Notes under the pieces: model-generated | What the model was told of the DNA's origin: nothing | Seen by the model: only the letters and a program-made list of their open reading frames with translations | Database searches by the model: none | Shown here: positions 44,241 through 53,250 of the stretch, one piece after another | Numbering within the stretch: the stretch's first letter is position 1 | Layout of the letters: every line of letters begins with the position of its first letter | Source: Lachnospiraceae bacterium | GTDB lineage: Bacteria; Bacillota; Clostridia; Lachnospirales; Lachnospiraceae | DNA: 64,000 nt | NCBI GenBank assembly: GCA_910576125.1 | Contig: CAJTHM010000016.1 | Span: 98,677 to 162,676, forward strand | Reading direction: 5' to 3' | Translations under genes and position numbers: made by a program

Positions 44241-44263
44241 GGCCATAAGCTTCTGCTTTGGCC
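44241..44263. terminator. Hairpin after the ABC permease gene
   Basis: GGCCA/TGGCC and AAGC/GCTT stems. The run of T is on the minus-strand side, so it best stops leftward transcripts from the glycan locus; on the plus side it is a weak terminator. Confidence 0.5.
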
Positions 44264-44404
44264 CTACATAAAAGCATTGCCGGCCGATACCAATCAAATC
44301 AGCAGTATCATCAATAACGTACAATACCCGGCAACCACCCGCTCGCGACACATTGTTTGTCTTTCTCTTGCCAAAAAATTATTTCTGAAAAAACAAAAAA
44401 ACAG

Positions 44405-44433
44405 TTGCAAAAAGGTTGAAAAGCTTGTATAAT
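44405..44433 (+). promoter_or_regulatory. Promoter of tRNA-Thr
   Basis: TTGCAA and a perfect TATAAT with a 17-bp spacer, ending 22 bp before the tRNA. Confidence 0.8.
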
Positions 44434-44455
44434 GATATTCGGTTCGTTGGAACAG

Positions 44456-44528
44456 GCTTCTGTGGCTCAGTTGGTAGAGCGATTGATTCGTAATCAATAG
44501 ATCACGGGTTCGAGTCCCGTCAGAAGCT
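44456..44528 (+). tRNA. tRNA-Thr (anticodon CGU)
   Basis: Full cloverleaf: acceptor GCTTCTG pairs with CAGAAGC; D arm GCTCAGTTGGTAGAGC; anticodon stem ATTGA/TCAAT around the loop TTCGTAA, giving anticodon CGU for ACG codons; T arm ACGGG-TTCGAGT-CCCGT. CCA is not encoded. A T-rich stretch follows. The gene marks the border between GC-rich DNA to the left and the AT-rich glycan block to the right. Confidence 0.97.
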
Positions 44529-44753
44529 TTCAAATTTTTTTGCTTATTTATTTTCTGTATTTATTTTGATTTTATCCGTTATATTCTTTTCATTCCCAAT
44601 TAGATTGTTTGTTGTTTAAATGGCTTATATTTATTGTACGCACGATTTGTGTATTTTGTATCGTGCTTACGATTTTATTTTAATATATTATCGTATGTTT
44701 TTAGTATTATATTTGCAATTAAGAAATTTTATAGTCTGGAAGTCGGTCGATAA
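44529..44753. other. AT-rich gap between tRNA-Thr and the flippase gene
   Basis: About 225 bp of strongly AT-rich DNA. I see no convincing gene, hairpin terminator, integrase remnant or direct repeat of the tRNA end. Confidence 0.6.
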
Positions 44754-46217
44754 TTATGCCTGGACTTTCTTTAACCTTGCTAGCTCAAATAAATGTATAA
44801 TCTGCTCCCTTTTCCGCCAAACAACCATTATTGTAAAAACAATTATTCCATAACGTATATATGTATTATAATATGTAAATAATAAAGAAAAGCCACATAA
44901 CAAAAATAACGATGTGATTCTTATAATGTTTTTGCCATCATATGGGATTTTGCCATCACAGAATTTTTTACAGATAACATTCATAAAAGCATAGTGTCCC
45001 GCTGTATATACAATATAGCACAACAGTGTTGTATACCCTGCGGCTTTATATCCATATAACCCTATAAAAATGTAATTGAGCACCACATTTAGCACTGCCC
45101 CAATCACACTTGCTGTCATAATAAACTTCGTTTTCTCATAGTAGAACGCAAATTTAGCAAACAAATCATAACAAAACATAAAGTATACGCTCATAGCCAC
45201 CGGAGGAACCACCCATATCGCATCATAATATGATGCTGGCGCAAAAAGACCCACTATCTCTGGAGCAATCATAATCAAAAATAAATTTGCGCATGCAATT
45301 ACAATCATCGCTCTATATGCAACATCAGCGATATCTTCTGTCTTTTTCATCTTTATTTTCTGATAGATCCATGGACTGATAGTTTGCATCAATGCTGTAT
45401 TAAATAAAGACATTATCTGTGACACTGAATATGCCAGACTGTATATTCCTGCAGACATTTCACTTTCCATATTCCTAATCATAATCCGGTCTGCACTGTT
45501 CAGCACTGTCTGAGAAAGATAATGCGGTATCAAAGGAATGTTGAACAGCAATGCATTTTTCCAAAATATACTCAAAAAGAACTTCTTTCCTCTTAACATC
45601 TGTACGGCAAAAAGACCTGTATATCCTGTCAATTCAACAAGAGCCAAACCTACTATCCTTGCCGTAACCTTATCATCTGCGTATGCAACGAAAACAATTC
45701 CTACAATTGGTTTCGCTATGGAAACCATCAGCGTTACAGCCAACAGCGCTTTATACTTGAGTTGAACCCTTTGCTCCGAGGCCCAAAATTGAAAGACCGC
45801 TGATGTCCATATCATTACCAGCATCGCCATCATCTGAACCGTTGTGAGGGAAAATATTCTATTCCAAAAATTCCGCGCAGCCAAATAAATCATTGTCCAC
45901 ATAAGAACAAGAAAGACCGTCAGACCCTGAAGCGAAGATGTGTATGATGCCCTTTCATTCTCATACTTTACTAATCCCTGTGTATATACCCCCATAGACA
46001 ATCTCAGCGTCACAAATATGGACACAATGCTTAACCATGAATTAAATACATTGTATTGACCGTACTCTGCCGAGGACAATAAGCGTGTGAATATCGGTGT
46101 CGTAAGCATTGATATCCCTTTCTGTAAAAAAGCGCATACCAAAAAGCAAAAGGAGGCTCTAGCCTGAACAGGAAAATCTCTGTATTTTTTTACCAATTTA
46201 TTGATACGAACCACCAT
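44754..46217 (-). CDS. Polysaccharide flippase (Wzx/MOP family)
   Basis: Last gene of the glycan locus; 487-residue membrane protein with about 12-14 helices. The start KGISMLTTPIFTRLLSSAEYGQY is characteristic of RfbX/Wzx-type flippases of the MOP superfamily, which move lipid-linked repeat units across the membrane. I chose ATG 46217, preceded by AGAGGATTAAAA. With the Wzy-like protein at 48688-49854 it indicates a Wzx/Wzy-type polymer. Confidence 0.9.
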   Translation of the reverse strand: MVVRINKLVKKYRDFPVQARASFCFLVCAFLQKGISMLTTPIFTRLLSSAEYGQYNVFNSWLSIVSIFVTLRLSMGVYTQGLVKYENERASYTSSLQGLTVFLVLMWTMIYLAARNFWNRIFSLTTVQMMAMLVMIWTSAVFQFWASEQRVQLKYKALLAVTLMVSIAKPIVGIVFVAYADDKVTARIVGLALVELTGYTGLFAVQMLRGKKFFLSIFWKNALLFNIPLIPHYLSQTVLNSADRIMIRNMESEMSAGIYSLAYSVSQIMSLFNTALMQTISPWIYQKIKMKKTEDIADVAYRAMIVIACANLFLIMIAPEIVGLFAPASYYDAIWVVPPVAMSVYFMFCYDLFAKFAFYYEKTKFIMTASVIGAVLNVVLNYIFIGLYGYKAAGYTTLLCYIVYTAGHYAFMNVICKKFCDGKIPYDGKNIIRITSLFLLCGFSLLFTYYNTYIRYGIIVFTIMVVWRKREQIIHLFELARLKKVQA

Positions 46218-46264
46218 TTTTAATCCTCTGTATTTACAAGCCACAGAATCATGTACCACATAGT

Positions 46265-47317
46265 CTATTTCTTCTTTTCATTATCCAACATATTCAGAAA
46301 ACGCTCCAGTGCCCATACAAGCCACTTCTGGTCTCCTGTCATATTATTTGTACAATGCGGCCAAAATTCTGGCCGAACCGGTCCTTCCCATTTATCAAAC
46401 CACTCATCCATCGGACGAGGCATCGGCGTTTTAGGAGGAATTGAAAAACCAGGATAAAGCCTCTCAAACATTTCTCTTACAAGATACTTATTCTCACCTC
46501 TTCGGATTCTCTCATAGTCTAAAGGTACTGCCAATTCTGTCTCTGCGAATGGGCATACGAGAAGCATATCCGCTGTTTCCATTGCATTTGTATAGCTGCC
46601 CATGGTTTCAAGGCGAAAAACCTTAGTCAAAAATTCATGTGGATCAATATATCCGTCTCTTGCATGTTCATAATAGGGATGTAATACCATTTCACATTCT
46701 TTCAATGCCTTATATGGCAGAACATAGGAATAGCGGTCGATAAAATCTCCTATAGGCCATTCTCTGGAAAGCAGCTTATCCAGCCCCCCATAAATACAGT
46801 CCGCCGTCTCCCCAAATATCAATCCATCCAGTCCGTCATATTTCGCTTGTAAAGCCGCTTTATAAATCTGAACTTCAATGGAATGTATCGGTGCACCTTT
46901 GTGTTTCATTAATATTGGCGCATAGTTTTCAAAATCTTCCCAATGCATTTCCACAACTTTATGTTTCAGGCCGCATTCTTTCGCATACTCTGCCGCCTTG
47001 CAAGTCTCATCAACGACAGCCACGCCGGGAACTACACATTTAAATGTATATGCTATGCTCCCTTTGGGCATAAACCTCGCCAGGCTCGCAGAGTCAATCC
47101 CGCCTGATAATGCAAGCCCAAACTTTTTTTCTGAACATGCTTTCTCCACAGACCAATTCAGATATTCGCTTAATTCCTTACTATTATGTATCAGCTTTCG
47201 TTTCTTCCTATCATCCCAGCACCTTGCTGTACACCCCCCTAAAAACGATTTTTCATGATTCATAATCGACCGAAACATCAAAAAAGAACTCATACAATAC
47301 TTTTTATCTTCCATCAT
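46265..47317 (-). CDS. Asparagine synthetase-like PP-loop protein, no glutaminase domain
   Basis: A 350-residue protein resembling only the synthetase half of AsnB. The ATP pyrophosphatase motif SGGIDSA is at 71-77, and the AsnB-like PLDYERIRRGENKYLVREMF segment lies near 270. The N-terminal Cys2-type glutaminase domain is absent, so it would need free ammonia or another nucleophile, or use a different acyl acceptor. It lies 9 bp after a cytidylyltransferase gene and near licD, suggesting amidation or adenylation chemistry on a glycan substituent. The ribosome site AAGGAG is rather far upstream of the first ATG. Function is inference. Confidence 0.8.
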   Translation of the reverse strand: MMEDKKYCMSSFLMFRSIMNHEKSFLGGCTARCWDDRKKRKLIHNSKELSEYLNWSVEKACSEKKFGLALSGGIDSASLARFMPKGSIAYTFKCVVPGVAVVDETCKAAEYAKECGLKHKVVEMHWEDFENYAPILMKHKGAPIHSIEVQIYKAALQAKYDGLDGLIFGETADCIYGGLDKLLSREWPIGDFIDRYSYVLPYKALKECEMVLHPYYEHARDGYIDPHEFLTKVFRLETMGSYTNAMETADMLLVCPFAETELAVPLDYERIRRGENKYLVREMFERLYPGFSIPPKTPMPRPMDEWFDKWEGPVRPEFWPHCTNNMTGDQKWLVWALERFLNMLDNEKKK

Positions 47318-47326
47318 TATATTGTC

Positions 47327-47839
47327 TTAAAACTCCTTCCCATTAGATAATGCACTTTTTGTTTCTATCATTGCTTCACACACCCCTTGCTCTAACATGC
47401 CGTTCTTCAATACTGTGTCCGGATTATCGCGAACCTGCTGTAATGTCTTTGAAATCAGTGTAGAAGACACTCCTTTGGTATATGGGAAATAAACGATATG
47501 TATGCCCGCTTTATAGAATTCTCTCTCATAATCCTGCCATTTTTGAGTTCCGTACCAGTCATCTCCGACAAACAGAATGGATGCGCCCAGCTTTTTGCAC
47601 ATCGACAATTTATCCATGTCGGCCTGAGGCACTGCTCCATCTACATATTTAATGCTGCGGATAATTTCAATGCGATCTTCGAAAGGAATCATGGCATGCT
47701 TTCCTTTATACGTGACAAGATTATCCGTTGTCACACCGACAATCAGTTTATCGCACATTCCCTTTGCATTTTTCAGCAAATTTAGGTGCCCGATATGAAA
47801 AAGATCATATACGCCTGCCGTATATCCTATTACCATCAT
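47327..47839 (-). CDS. Cytidylyltransferase-like nucleotidyltransferase
   Basis: A 170-residue protein of the TagD/GCT/PCT superfamily. The nucleotide motif HIGH is at 15-18 within AGVYDLFHIGHLN, and the C-terminal ISKTLQQVR segment corresponds to the ISSTxIR motif. Such enzymes make CDP-glycerol, CDP-choline, CDP-ethanolamine or related donors. The start overlaps the licD stop (ATGA), so the two are coupled; LicD proteins use CDP-activated donors, which strengthens the call. Confidence 0.85.
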   Translation of the reverse strand: MMVIGYTAGVYDLFHIGHLNLLKNAKGMCDKLIVGVTTDNLVTYKGKHAMIPFEDRIEIIRSIKYVDGAVPQADMDKLSMCKKLGASILFVGDDWYGTQKWQDYEREFYKAGIHIVYFPYTKGVSSTLISKTLQQVRDNPDTVLKNGMLEQGVCEAMIETKSALSNGKEF

Positions 47840-48684
47840 CCATTACCTTCACTTTCTTTTATAATGAAACCATATTTCTGATAATATTTATATGATTTTT
47901 CTAAATCAACAAACATCGCATGGCCATTCCTTTTTTCCTCTGGCGGCAATTTCATATAATCTCCAAACATAATCGTAAGGAAACGGCCATATCCTTTAGG
48001 ACAACGCATCTGAAAATCTTCAAAGGGCACTAAAACATACTCGCTAAAGTCTTTCACTAAAAACATTATTTTCCTACACCGTCTGCTCCAGCCATAACAA
48101 CTGTATCTGGATGTATCAAAACTATATTTTTTTAGAAGACTTTCTCTTCTTTCAAAATAGTAATAATATGGATGCCGTTCAGTCTCTCTTTTTATCAGCA
48201 TCCAGAACCAATTTCCCACCTCCTCCGGCTTCAATCCATAAATACGGATATAGTTCAATTTACCATTGACCCTCAATTTTAAGAAATGAAATGTCCTAAT
48301 AATATAATTACCAGGTAATCCATCCATAGGCATGACATCAATATATACTCCTTTATACCTTGCCGGAGTATTTTCATCTTTTTGTTCCACAAAAGTAGAC
48401 GTTATATCATGTACTTTATAGAAAAAATTCCCATATATTGCCGCATCGCGTTTTGCTATCACTTTCAGATGGTGCGGCAGTTTCTCCGGCGCTATTTCAA
48501 AAAACCTATCAAAGTCAGGCCGCGGCATTGCGATATCCATATCGTCATCCCAAGGTATAAAACCATTATGCCTTACTGCCCCCAGACAAGTTCCGCCGAT
48601 AGCATAATAACGTATTTTATTTTCCCGGCATATTTCATCAACATATTTAAATATCTCTAATATACGCTCTTGTAATTTTGTCAT
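47836..48684 (-). CDS. LicD family phosphotransferase
   Basis: A 282-residue LicD/fukutin-type protein that transfers a phospho-substituent from a CDP donor to a sugar. The nucleotidyltransferase signature is GGTCLGAVRHNGFIPWDDDMDI (about 30-51) with the metal-binding Asp46-48 and Asp50, followed by PRPDFDRF. The coupled cytidylyltransferase is the likely donor synthase. Whether the group is phosphocholine, phosphoglycerol or something rarer cannot be told. Confidence 0.9.
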   Translation of the reverse strand: MTKLQERILEIFKYVDEICRENKIRYYAIGGTCLGAVRHNGFIPWDDDMDIAMPRPDFDRFFEIAPEKLPHHLKVIAKRDAAIYGNFFYKVHDITSTFVEQKDENTPARYKGVYIDVMPMDGLPGNYIIRTFHFLKLRVNGKLNYIRIYGLKPEEVGNWFWMLIKRETERHPYYYYFERRESLLKKYSFDTSRYSCYGWSRRCRKIMFLVKDFSEYVLVPFEDFQMRCPKGYGRFLTIMFGDYMKLPPEEKRNGHAMFVDLEKSYKYYQKYGFIIKESEGNG

Positions 48685-48687
48685 TAA

Positions 48688-49854
48688 TCAGATTCCTCCT
48701 CCCCTACTGCTTCGCGACATAATTTCAATTCTATTCTTTTCAAACACCTCGGCTGCAAAAATCAACACAAAATTATAGCCCAACGAGCATAGCATGTTTT
48801 CCGTAAAAGCATATAGGGACAATCCTATGACCGCGCAAATATAAACGTATTGCCCTCGTTTAATCATCTTCTTCACCATTGTCCAGTTTAGTATGAAAAA
48901 AAGAAGACTTCCCAAAATACCAAATACCAGCAATAGCTGAACATAACCAGAATCAACAAGCGTATATTTCGCCCGCAAAGTACCTGTTGCAGAACTAAGC
49001 AGGCCGAAATCCGTTTTCAACAAGGTTATTCTGGAAAGAGTGAGTCTGCTGCTCAAAGCCGAATCGATTTTCTTCAAAGCTCCCGCATATATGTCGGCGA
49101 ATCCGGGAAAAACGGCAAAAAAGCCGCTTTTATCCAGATTTGCCTTTAATGTAATGGGCAAAAAAAGGCTCAGGAACATTAACATACCCGGAAAATATTT
49201 TCCCAAAAAGCAGATTACCTTTTTGCCGCTGAAATATTTCAGCAGCAAAAATAACAAAAGAGACATGCTGCATATTATCAATCCGGTATAGGATTTAGAT
49301 ACCGAGAACCCAGCCATCATCACCATAAATAAACCAAGAAAATGCACCCATTCCATTTTGCTGTAATATAAGCATACAAACATCATAATCAACATACATA
49401 GCACAAACATGAATTGATTCGGATGTGTATAGCCTAATGCATACCTCATCCCTCTTTCTTTTTCTATAACAATCAATTCTGTCAATCCAATCAGACTCAA
49501 ATTTATGGTCAGTGCAAATAGCAATAATCTTGTATAAAAAAATATTTTCAAAACGATTTTTAAATCCATGTTTCGGATTGCCAGTATCGTAATCAGAAGA
49601 ACTATCATTCTGGAATCTCTTGCTTTTATATAATTGACGCCGAAAGCAAGGAACACTCCCAAAAAGCAGACAAGCTCATAAAAATCAAGTTGTTGATATA
49701 GAAAGATATAAATGCAAAATATCGCAACCGCAACCATCAAAATACATTCGATTTTTGGTGGTTTTAATGTAGTATTATTAAATCCGTAATATATATTCAA
49801 TAATATTATAGCAATATATATGAAAAACTTGCTCTGGCTTACCTTTAAAACCAT
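48688..49854 (-). CDS. O-antigen polymerase-like protein (Wzy)
   Basis: A 388-residue integral membrane protein with about ten helices and a longer loop at about 245-310 in the second half, the typical topology of Wzy polymerases. ERGMRYALGYTHPNQF is a Wzy/EpsG-like segment. Sequence conservation in this family is low, so the assignment rests on topology and on location in a Wzx-containing cluster. Start ATG 49854 follows AAGGAGAGGGG; the longer TTG reading is less likely. Confidence 0.78.
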   Translation of the reverse strand: MVLKVSQSKFFIYIAIILLNIYYGFNNTTLKPPKIECILMVAVAIFCIYIFLYQQLDFYELVCFLGVFLAFGVNYIKARDSRMIVLLITILAIRNMDLKIVLKIFFYTRLLLFALTINLSLIGLTELIVIEKERGMRYALGYTHPNQFMFVLCMLIMMFVCLYYSKMEWVHFLGLFMVMMAGFSVSKSYTGLIICSMSLLLFLLLKYFSGKKVICFLGKYFPGMLMFLSLFLPITLKANLDKSGFFAVFPGFADIYAGALKKIDSALSSRLTLSRITLLKTDFGLLSSATGTLRAKYTLVDSGYVQLLLVFGILGSLLFFILNWTMVKKMIKRGQYVYICAVIGLSLYAFTENMLCSLGYNFVLIFAAEVFEKNRIEIMSRSSRGGGI

Positions 49855-49874
49855 TTTTAATTGTTCCCCTCTCC

Positions 49875-50999
49875 TTATGAACAAAGATTCTCATACAAAT
49901 GCTCTAATCTCTGCACTTCTCTATGGACATCATATTTCACTGGATATACGCTTTTTCTCTTTGAATATACACTATCCCTTTTACATTTTTCTAACGCTTC
50001 GCACCATTTGCAAACATCATAGGGCAGAAAATTCACTTTTCCGGAAACATCAGCTTCTCTGGGAACCGCCTCAGACACTATACATACCAAGCCCGAAACT
50101 TGTGCCTCAATATTCACCAATCCGAATCCCTCATATATGGAGGGCAAAACAAAGACATCCATAGCAGAATAATATTTTTCCGGATGCTCCGTTGCTCCTG
50201 CCATAATTATATGCTCCCCTATCCCTGCGTTCTGCGCCTTTCTCATAATCATTTCCTTTTGTTTTCCATCCCCTATCAAAAGAAGCCGGCATTGTTTATT
50301 TTCTTTTAAATATTCATTTAAAACATCTATTAAAAAAAGATAATTTTTCTGTTCCTCCAATCTTCCAACGCTCCCAATCACAAAATCATTCTCAATCCCA
50401 TACTGTTTCCGTTTTTTTACTCGTGCACATTCATCAAACTGATACCTTTTCACATCTATTGCATTTCGAATAATCATATATTTTTCGCTTTTCCGAAAAG
50501 ATGCTGTATATTTGCTTTTCCCACATTCTTCTGCACAGGCAAATCCAAAATCTGAAATATGTGAAAGGATTTTTTTAGCCAGGTATCTAAGGATTCTATC
50601 AAACTTTGTATGTTTCGGCCTTCCCGGATTATGTGCATGGGATATCACTTTCGTCCCTTTTGTAAGAAAACCCGGAACAGCACCTCTGAAAATCCCGATA
50701 AAAGAGCATGAATGACAATGTATTATATCATAATGCCCTTTGTCTAATATTTTTTTAACCTGTTTCATTTGAGATAACAACTGTAGATATTGATTCTTAT
50801 AATTTTGCTTGCATATAAAAACCTTACTGCCTGATTTAATCACCTCATCATAGAAATTCATCTTTGCATCATCATAAATGACAAAGTCTATCTGGAATTT
50901 CTCTTTATTAATCTGTCTAAAATAATTCATTACAAAAATGACATTTCCTCCAATTCCCAACGAATTCACTGATTGCAGAATCTTTATTTTTTCAGGCAT
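49875..50999 (-). CDS. GT4 family glycosyltransferase
   Basis: GT-B enzyme of 374 residues. The N-terminal domain has NSLGIGGNVIFVMNYFR and the IIHCHSCSF segment; the donor domain has GSVGRLEEQKNY, LLIGDGKQKEM and the conserved pair of glutamates in IYEGFGLVNIEAQ. It overlaps the pyruvyltransferase gene by 8 bp. AT-rich codon use matches the rest of the block. Confidence 0.9.
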   Translation of the reverse strand: MPEKIKILQSVNSLGIGGNVIFVMNYFRQINKEKFQIDFVIYDDAKMNFYDEVIKSGSKVFICKQNYKNQYLQLLSQMKQVKKILDKGHYDIIHCHSCSFIGIFRGAVPGFLTKGTKVISHAHNPGRPKHTKFDRILRYLAKKILSHISDFGFACAEECGKSKYTASFRKSEKYMIIRNAIDVKRYQFDECARVKKRKQYGIENDFVIGSVGRLEEQKNYLFLIDVLNEYLKENKQCRLLLIGDGKQKEMIMRKAQNAGIGEHIIMAGATEHPEKYYSAMDVFVLPSIYEGFGLVNIEAQVSGLVCIVSEAVPREADVSGKVNFLPYDVCKWCEALEKCKRDSVYSKRKSVYPVKYDVHREVQRLEHLYENLCS

Positions 51000-52080
51000 C
51001 CATATCTCCTCCCCAAAAAGTCCTGGCCCAATCTAACATAAGTTCCCATGACTCTGTACTCATCTTGGATAATTTACTTTCTATAAGTTCCCAATCCTCT
51101 TTCTGGTCAATATCCAGATTTGAATCATCAACAAATCGATGTCCTAGATCCAATCTATTCAGCAGCTCCATAATCCTAACCTTACTGCCGCCGCCCTGTG
51201 TATATCTAAGGCTGACGAACTTCTTCTCAAATAATAGCGAGAAAATAGTCCCATGAAACGAATTGGTGACAACATACTCTGCATCTCTTATCCAGGACAA
51301 AAAGTCCTTGGGTGAGGGATGGATGATAAAGCGAATATCACTCTTGTTGCTGACAACAGTTAGTCCCTTCTCTTCTGCAAGCCTCTGCGCATACTCCGTC
51401 AGCTCTTGCGATTCATCTATTATAAACAAAAATATGTATTTTCCTTTTCTTAAACGATGTGATGCCATTTTTTTCCATATATCTTTTCCTAATAGCAAGG
51501 TAGGATCACAGCAGACTGAGATATCTTTATCCAGCAAAATCTGCAATTTCTCTCGTCCGATGCTTTCCCTTAAGGTAATCATTTGAAAGTCATGTAACAA
51601 TTTTTCTGTTGCATTATCCAATTCAAGTTCGCCATCCCCGAAAGATGCGGCATATGCGATTTTATAGCTGTTTCCCAATGCAAAATCTAAAAAGTATGTC
51701 TTATCATTTCCTGTCAGTCCAATATTCCATACCTGATCGCTCCCTGTTACAAGAAGATTATACTTTTCTGAAAAAACATCAAGTCTGTCTTTATCAATTT
51801 TTATTGTCTTTTTCATTTGTTTAAATATAAACCAGTCAAAAGAAATCTTTTTTCTTAAACGATATAAGGCCGCTAAGACAGAATAATAAAAGCTTTTTTT
51901 CCCCCTCATTTTTCCTGTCCAGATACGCAGTTCTTCTTCAATTTTAGGATTCCTATAATCAATTATTTCTACCGTTTGAAACAATTCTTCCATCTTTTTC
52001 TGTAATGCGTATGCTTGTAATACCGCACCATAGTTTCTGGAATTATGAAAAGTTAAAATACCCACTCGAATCTGTATCAC
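50992..52080 (-). CDS. Polysaccharide pyruvyl transferase family protein
   Basis: Transferase of 362 residues, related to CsaB/WcaK-type enzymes that add ketal-linked pyruvate to glycans. Typical segments are ILTFHNSRNYGAVLQAYAL at the N-terminus, VTGSDQVWN near 112 and NSFHGTIFSLLF near 275. The start is GTG at 52080, overlapping the preceding stop as GTGA. Its companion gene is the FrhB-like protein upstream, a pairing common in exopolysaccharide clusters. Confidence 0.88.
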   Translation of the reverse strand: MIQIRVGILTFHNSRNYGAVLQAYALQKKMEELFQTVEIIDYRNPKIEEELRIWTGKMRGKKSFYYSVLAALYRLRKKISFDWFIFKQMKKTIKIDKDRLDVFSEKYNLLVTGSDQVWNIGLTGNDKTYFLDFALGNSYKIAYAASFGDGELELDNATEKLLHDFQMITLRESIGREKLQILLDKDISVCCDPTLLLGKDIWKKMASHRLRKGKYIFLFIIDESQELTEYAQRLAEEKGLTVVSNKSDIRFIIHPSPKDFLSWIRDAEYVVTNSFHGTIFSLLFEKKFVSLRYTQGGGSKVRIMELLNRLDLGHRFVDDSNLDIDQKEDWELIESKLSKMSTESWELMLDWARTFWGGDMDA

Positions 52081-53215
52081 TTATTAATTCCTCTGATTCT
52101 CCTCAAAATATAATGTATATTTAGAAAAATATTATTTCGGGCATATTTGGACAGGATAAATCGAAACGACTTCTTCCGGTAATCATCCCAGAATTCGTCC
52201 ACATCTCTATGCGGCAATGAAGGATGAATCATGTTTCCCTGTCGATACTCTTCTACCTCGACCCGTTTCATTTCCATGGCATCCTCAACCTGATGCCTCC
52301 ATACCTTTGCTTTTTCTGTATGAAACATCAGCAGCGAGACGCCTCTTCTGTCATAAAACTCGGGATTCCTATTTTCTACCCCCCATGCGTCCCCAATCGT
52401 AAAATCGCTTACTCGCTTCATCTGTGCGTATTCGCATGTAAAGCAGGAATCTCTCAATGCCAGATTTGTGTAGAATAACTTACGGTGGAACGCATCCGAT
52501 ATCTGTTTTTTTTTAAATAGAAAGTAGTGATGTGGCCGCGCCACCCCCCCAAGCCCTTGTCACGGAATATCACCCTCTCGATTCTGCTCTTCTCTTTCTT
52601 CTCATAATACCCCATAAGATCCCTCCACACCTTCACGGACGGAACCCCATGACAGATGATGTCTACCGTGTATAAATTCTTAGCATCTATTCCTTTTGCC
52701 CTTAAATATTTCAGCAATCCTCCGATTTGGCATGGTGTGCCCGAAAACAGGACAATCTTGTCTTCCATGTCCCTTTCAACTTTGGCATATATATCCTCCA
52801 TCCTGCTCTGCACATACTTGGATCCCCTCATGGCGTCCCGCTCTTTTGCACAGACTGCCCGTGCATGCATCGCCTCGAAGCTTTCGTCAAGGGCCGCCCC
52901 ATATACTAGCCCTCCGGCCTTTAGGACAATATCCGAAAGAGCCGTAAACGCTCCTCCTGACTGGGAATGCAGATAGGCCTCCTCGTCCTTGTGCTTCGCG
53001 ATGAACGCCTCCCCCGGCAAATTATATTCATTCTTTTGAGAGCAGGCTTTTCTGCAAAGCCCACAATCAATACACAAAGAGGAATCGATGACCGGATATA
53101 AAAATCCTTTTTCATTTTCTTCCATTTTAATTGCAGAACGTGGACATATAGCATGGCAGGCTGTACATCCATAACAAATTTTTCCGCATATATCTTTTCC
53201 GTTCAAGAGCGTCAT
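52077..53215 (-). pseudogene. FrhB-like iron-sulfur protein gene with internal frameshift
   Basis: Coenzyme F420 hydrogenase/dehydrogenase beta-subunit-like protein of the exopolysaccharide type. The first frame gives two 4Fe-4S motifs (CYGCTACHAICP near 18-29 and CIDCGLCRKAC near 50), then SGTPCQIGGLL and IICHGVPS. After LGGWRGHITTFYLKK it derails, while the continuation (KQISDAFHRKLFY, CEYAQMKRVSDFTIGDAWG) is in the -1 frame down to 52077. The break is at nine A residues (52506-52514) preceded by TTT, forming U UUA AAA exactly in the zero frame. A -1 slip would restore about 379 residues, the normal length. It may be programmed frameshifting, transcriptional slippage, phase variation or a sequence error. 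Confidence 0.8.
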
Positions 53216-53250
53216 TGCCTCCAAATATAGATTTTTCTTTTGGTATATAT

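Noticed and set aside
44294..44533. A 79-residue minus-strand ORF reading GTRTRDLLITNQSLYQLSH
   Set aside because: It is the antisense translation of the tRNA-Thr gene, a well-known spurious protein.
44620..44853. A 77-residue plus-strand ORF in the AT-rich gap
   Set aside because: It overlaps the end of the flippase gene, has no ribosome site and is expected by chance in AT-rich DNA.
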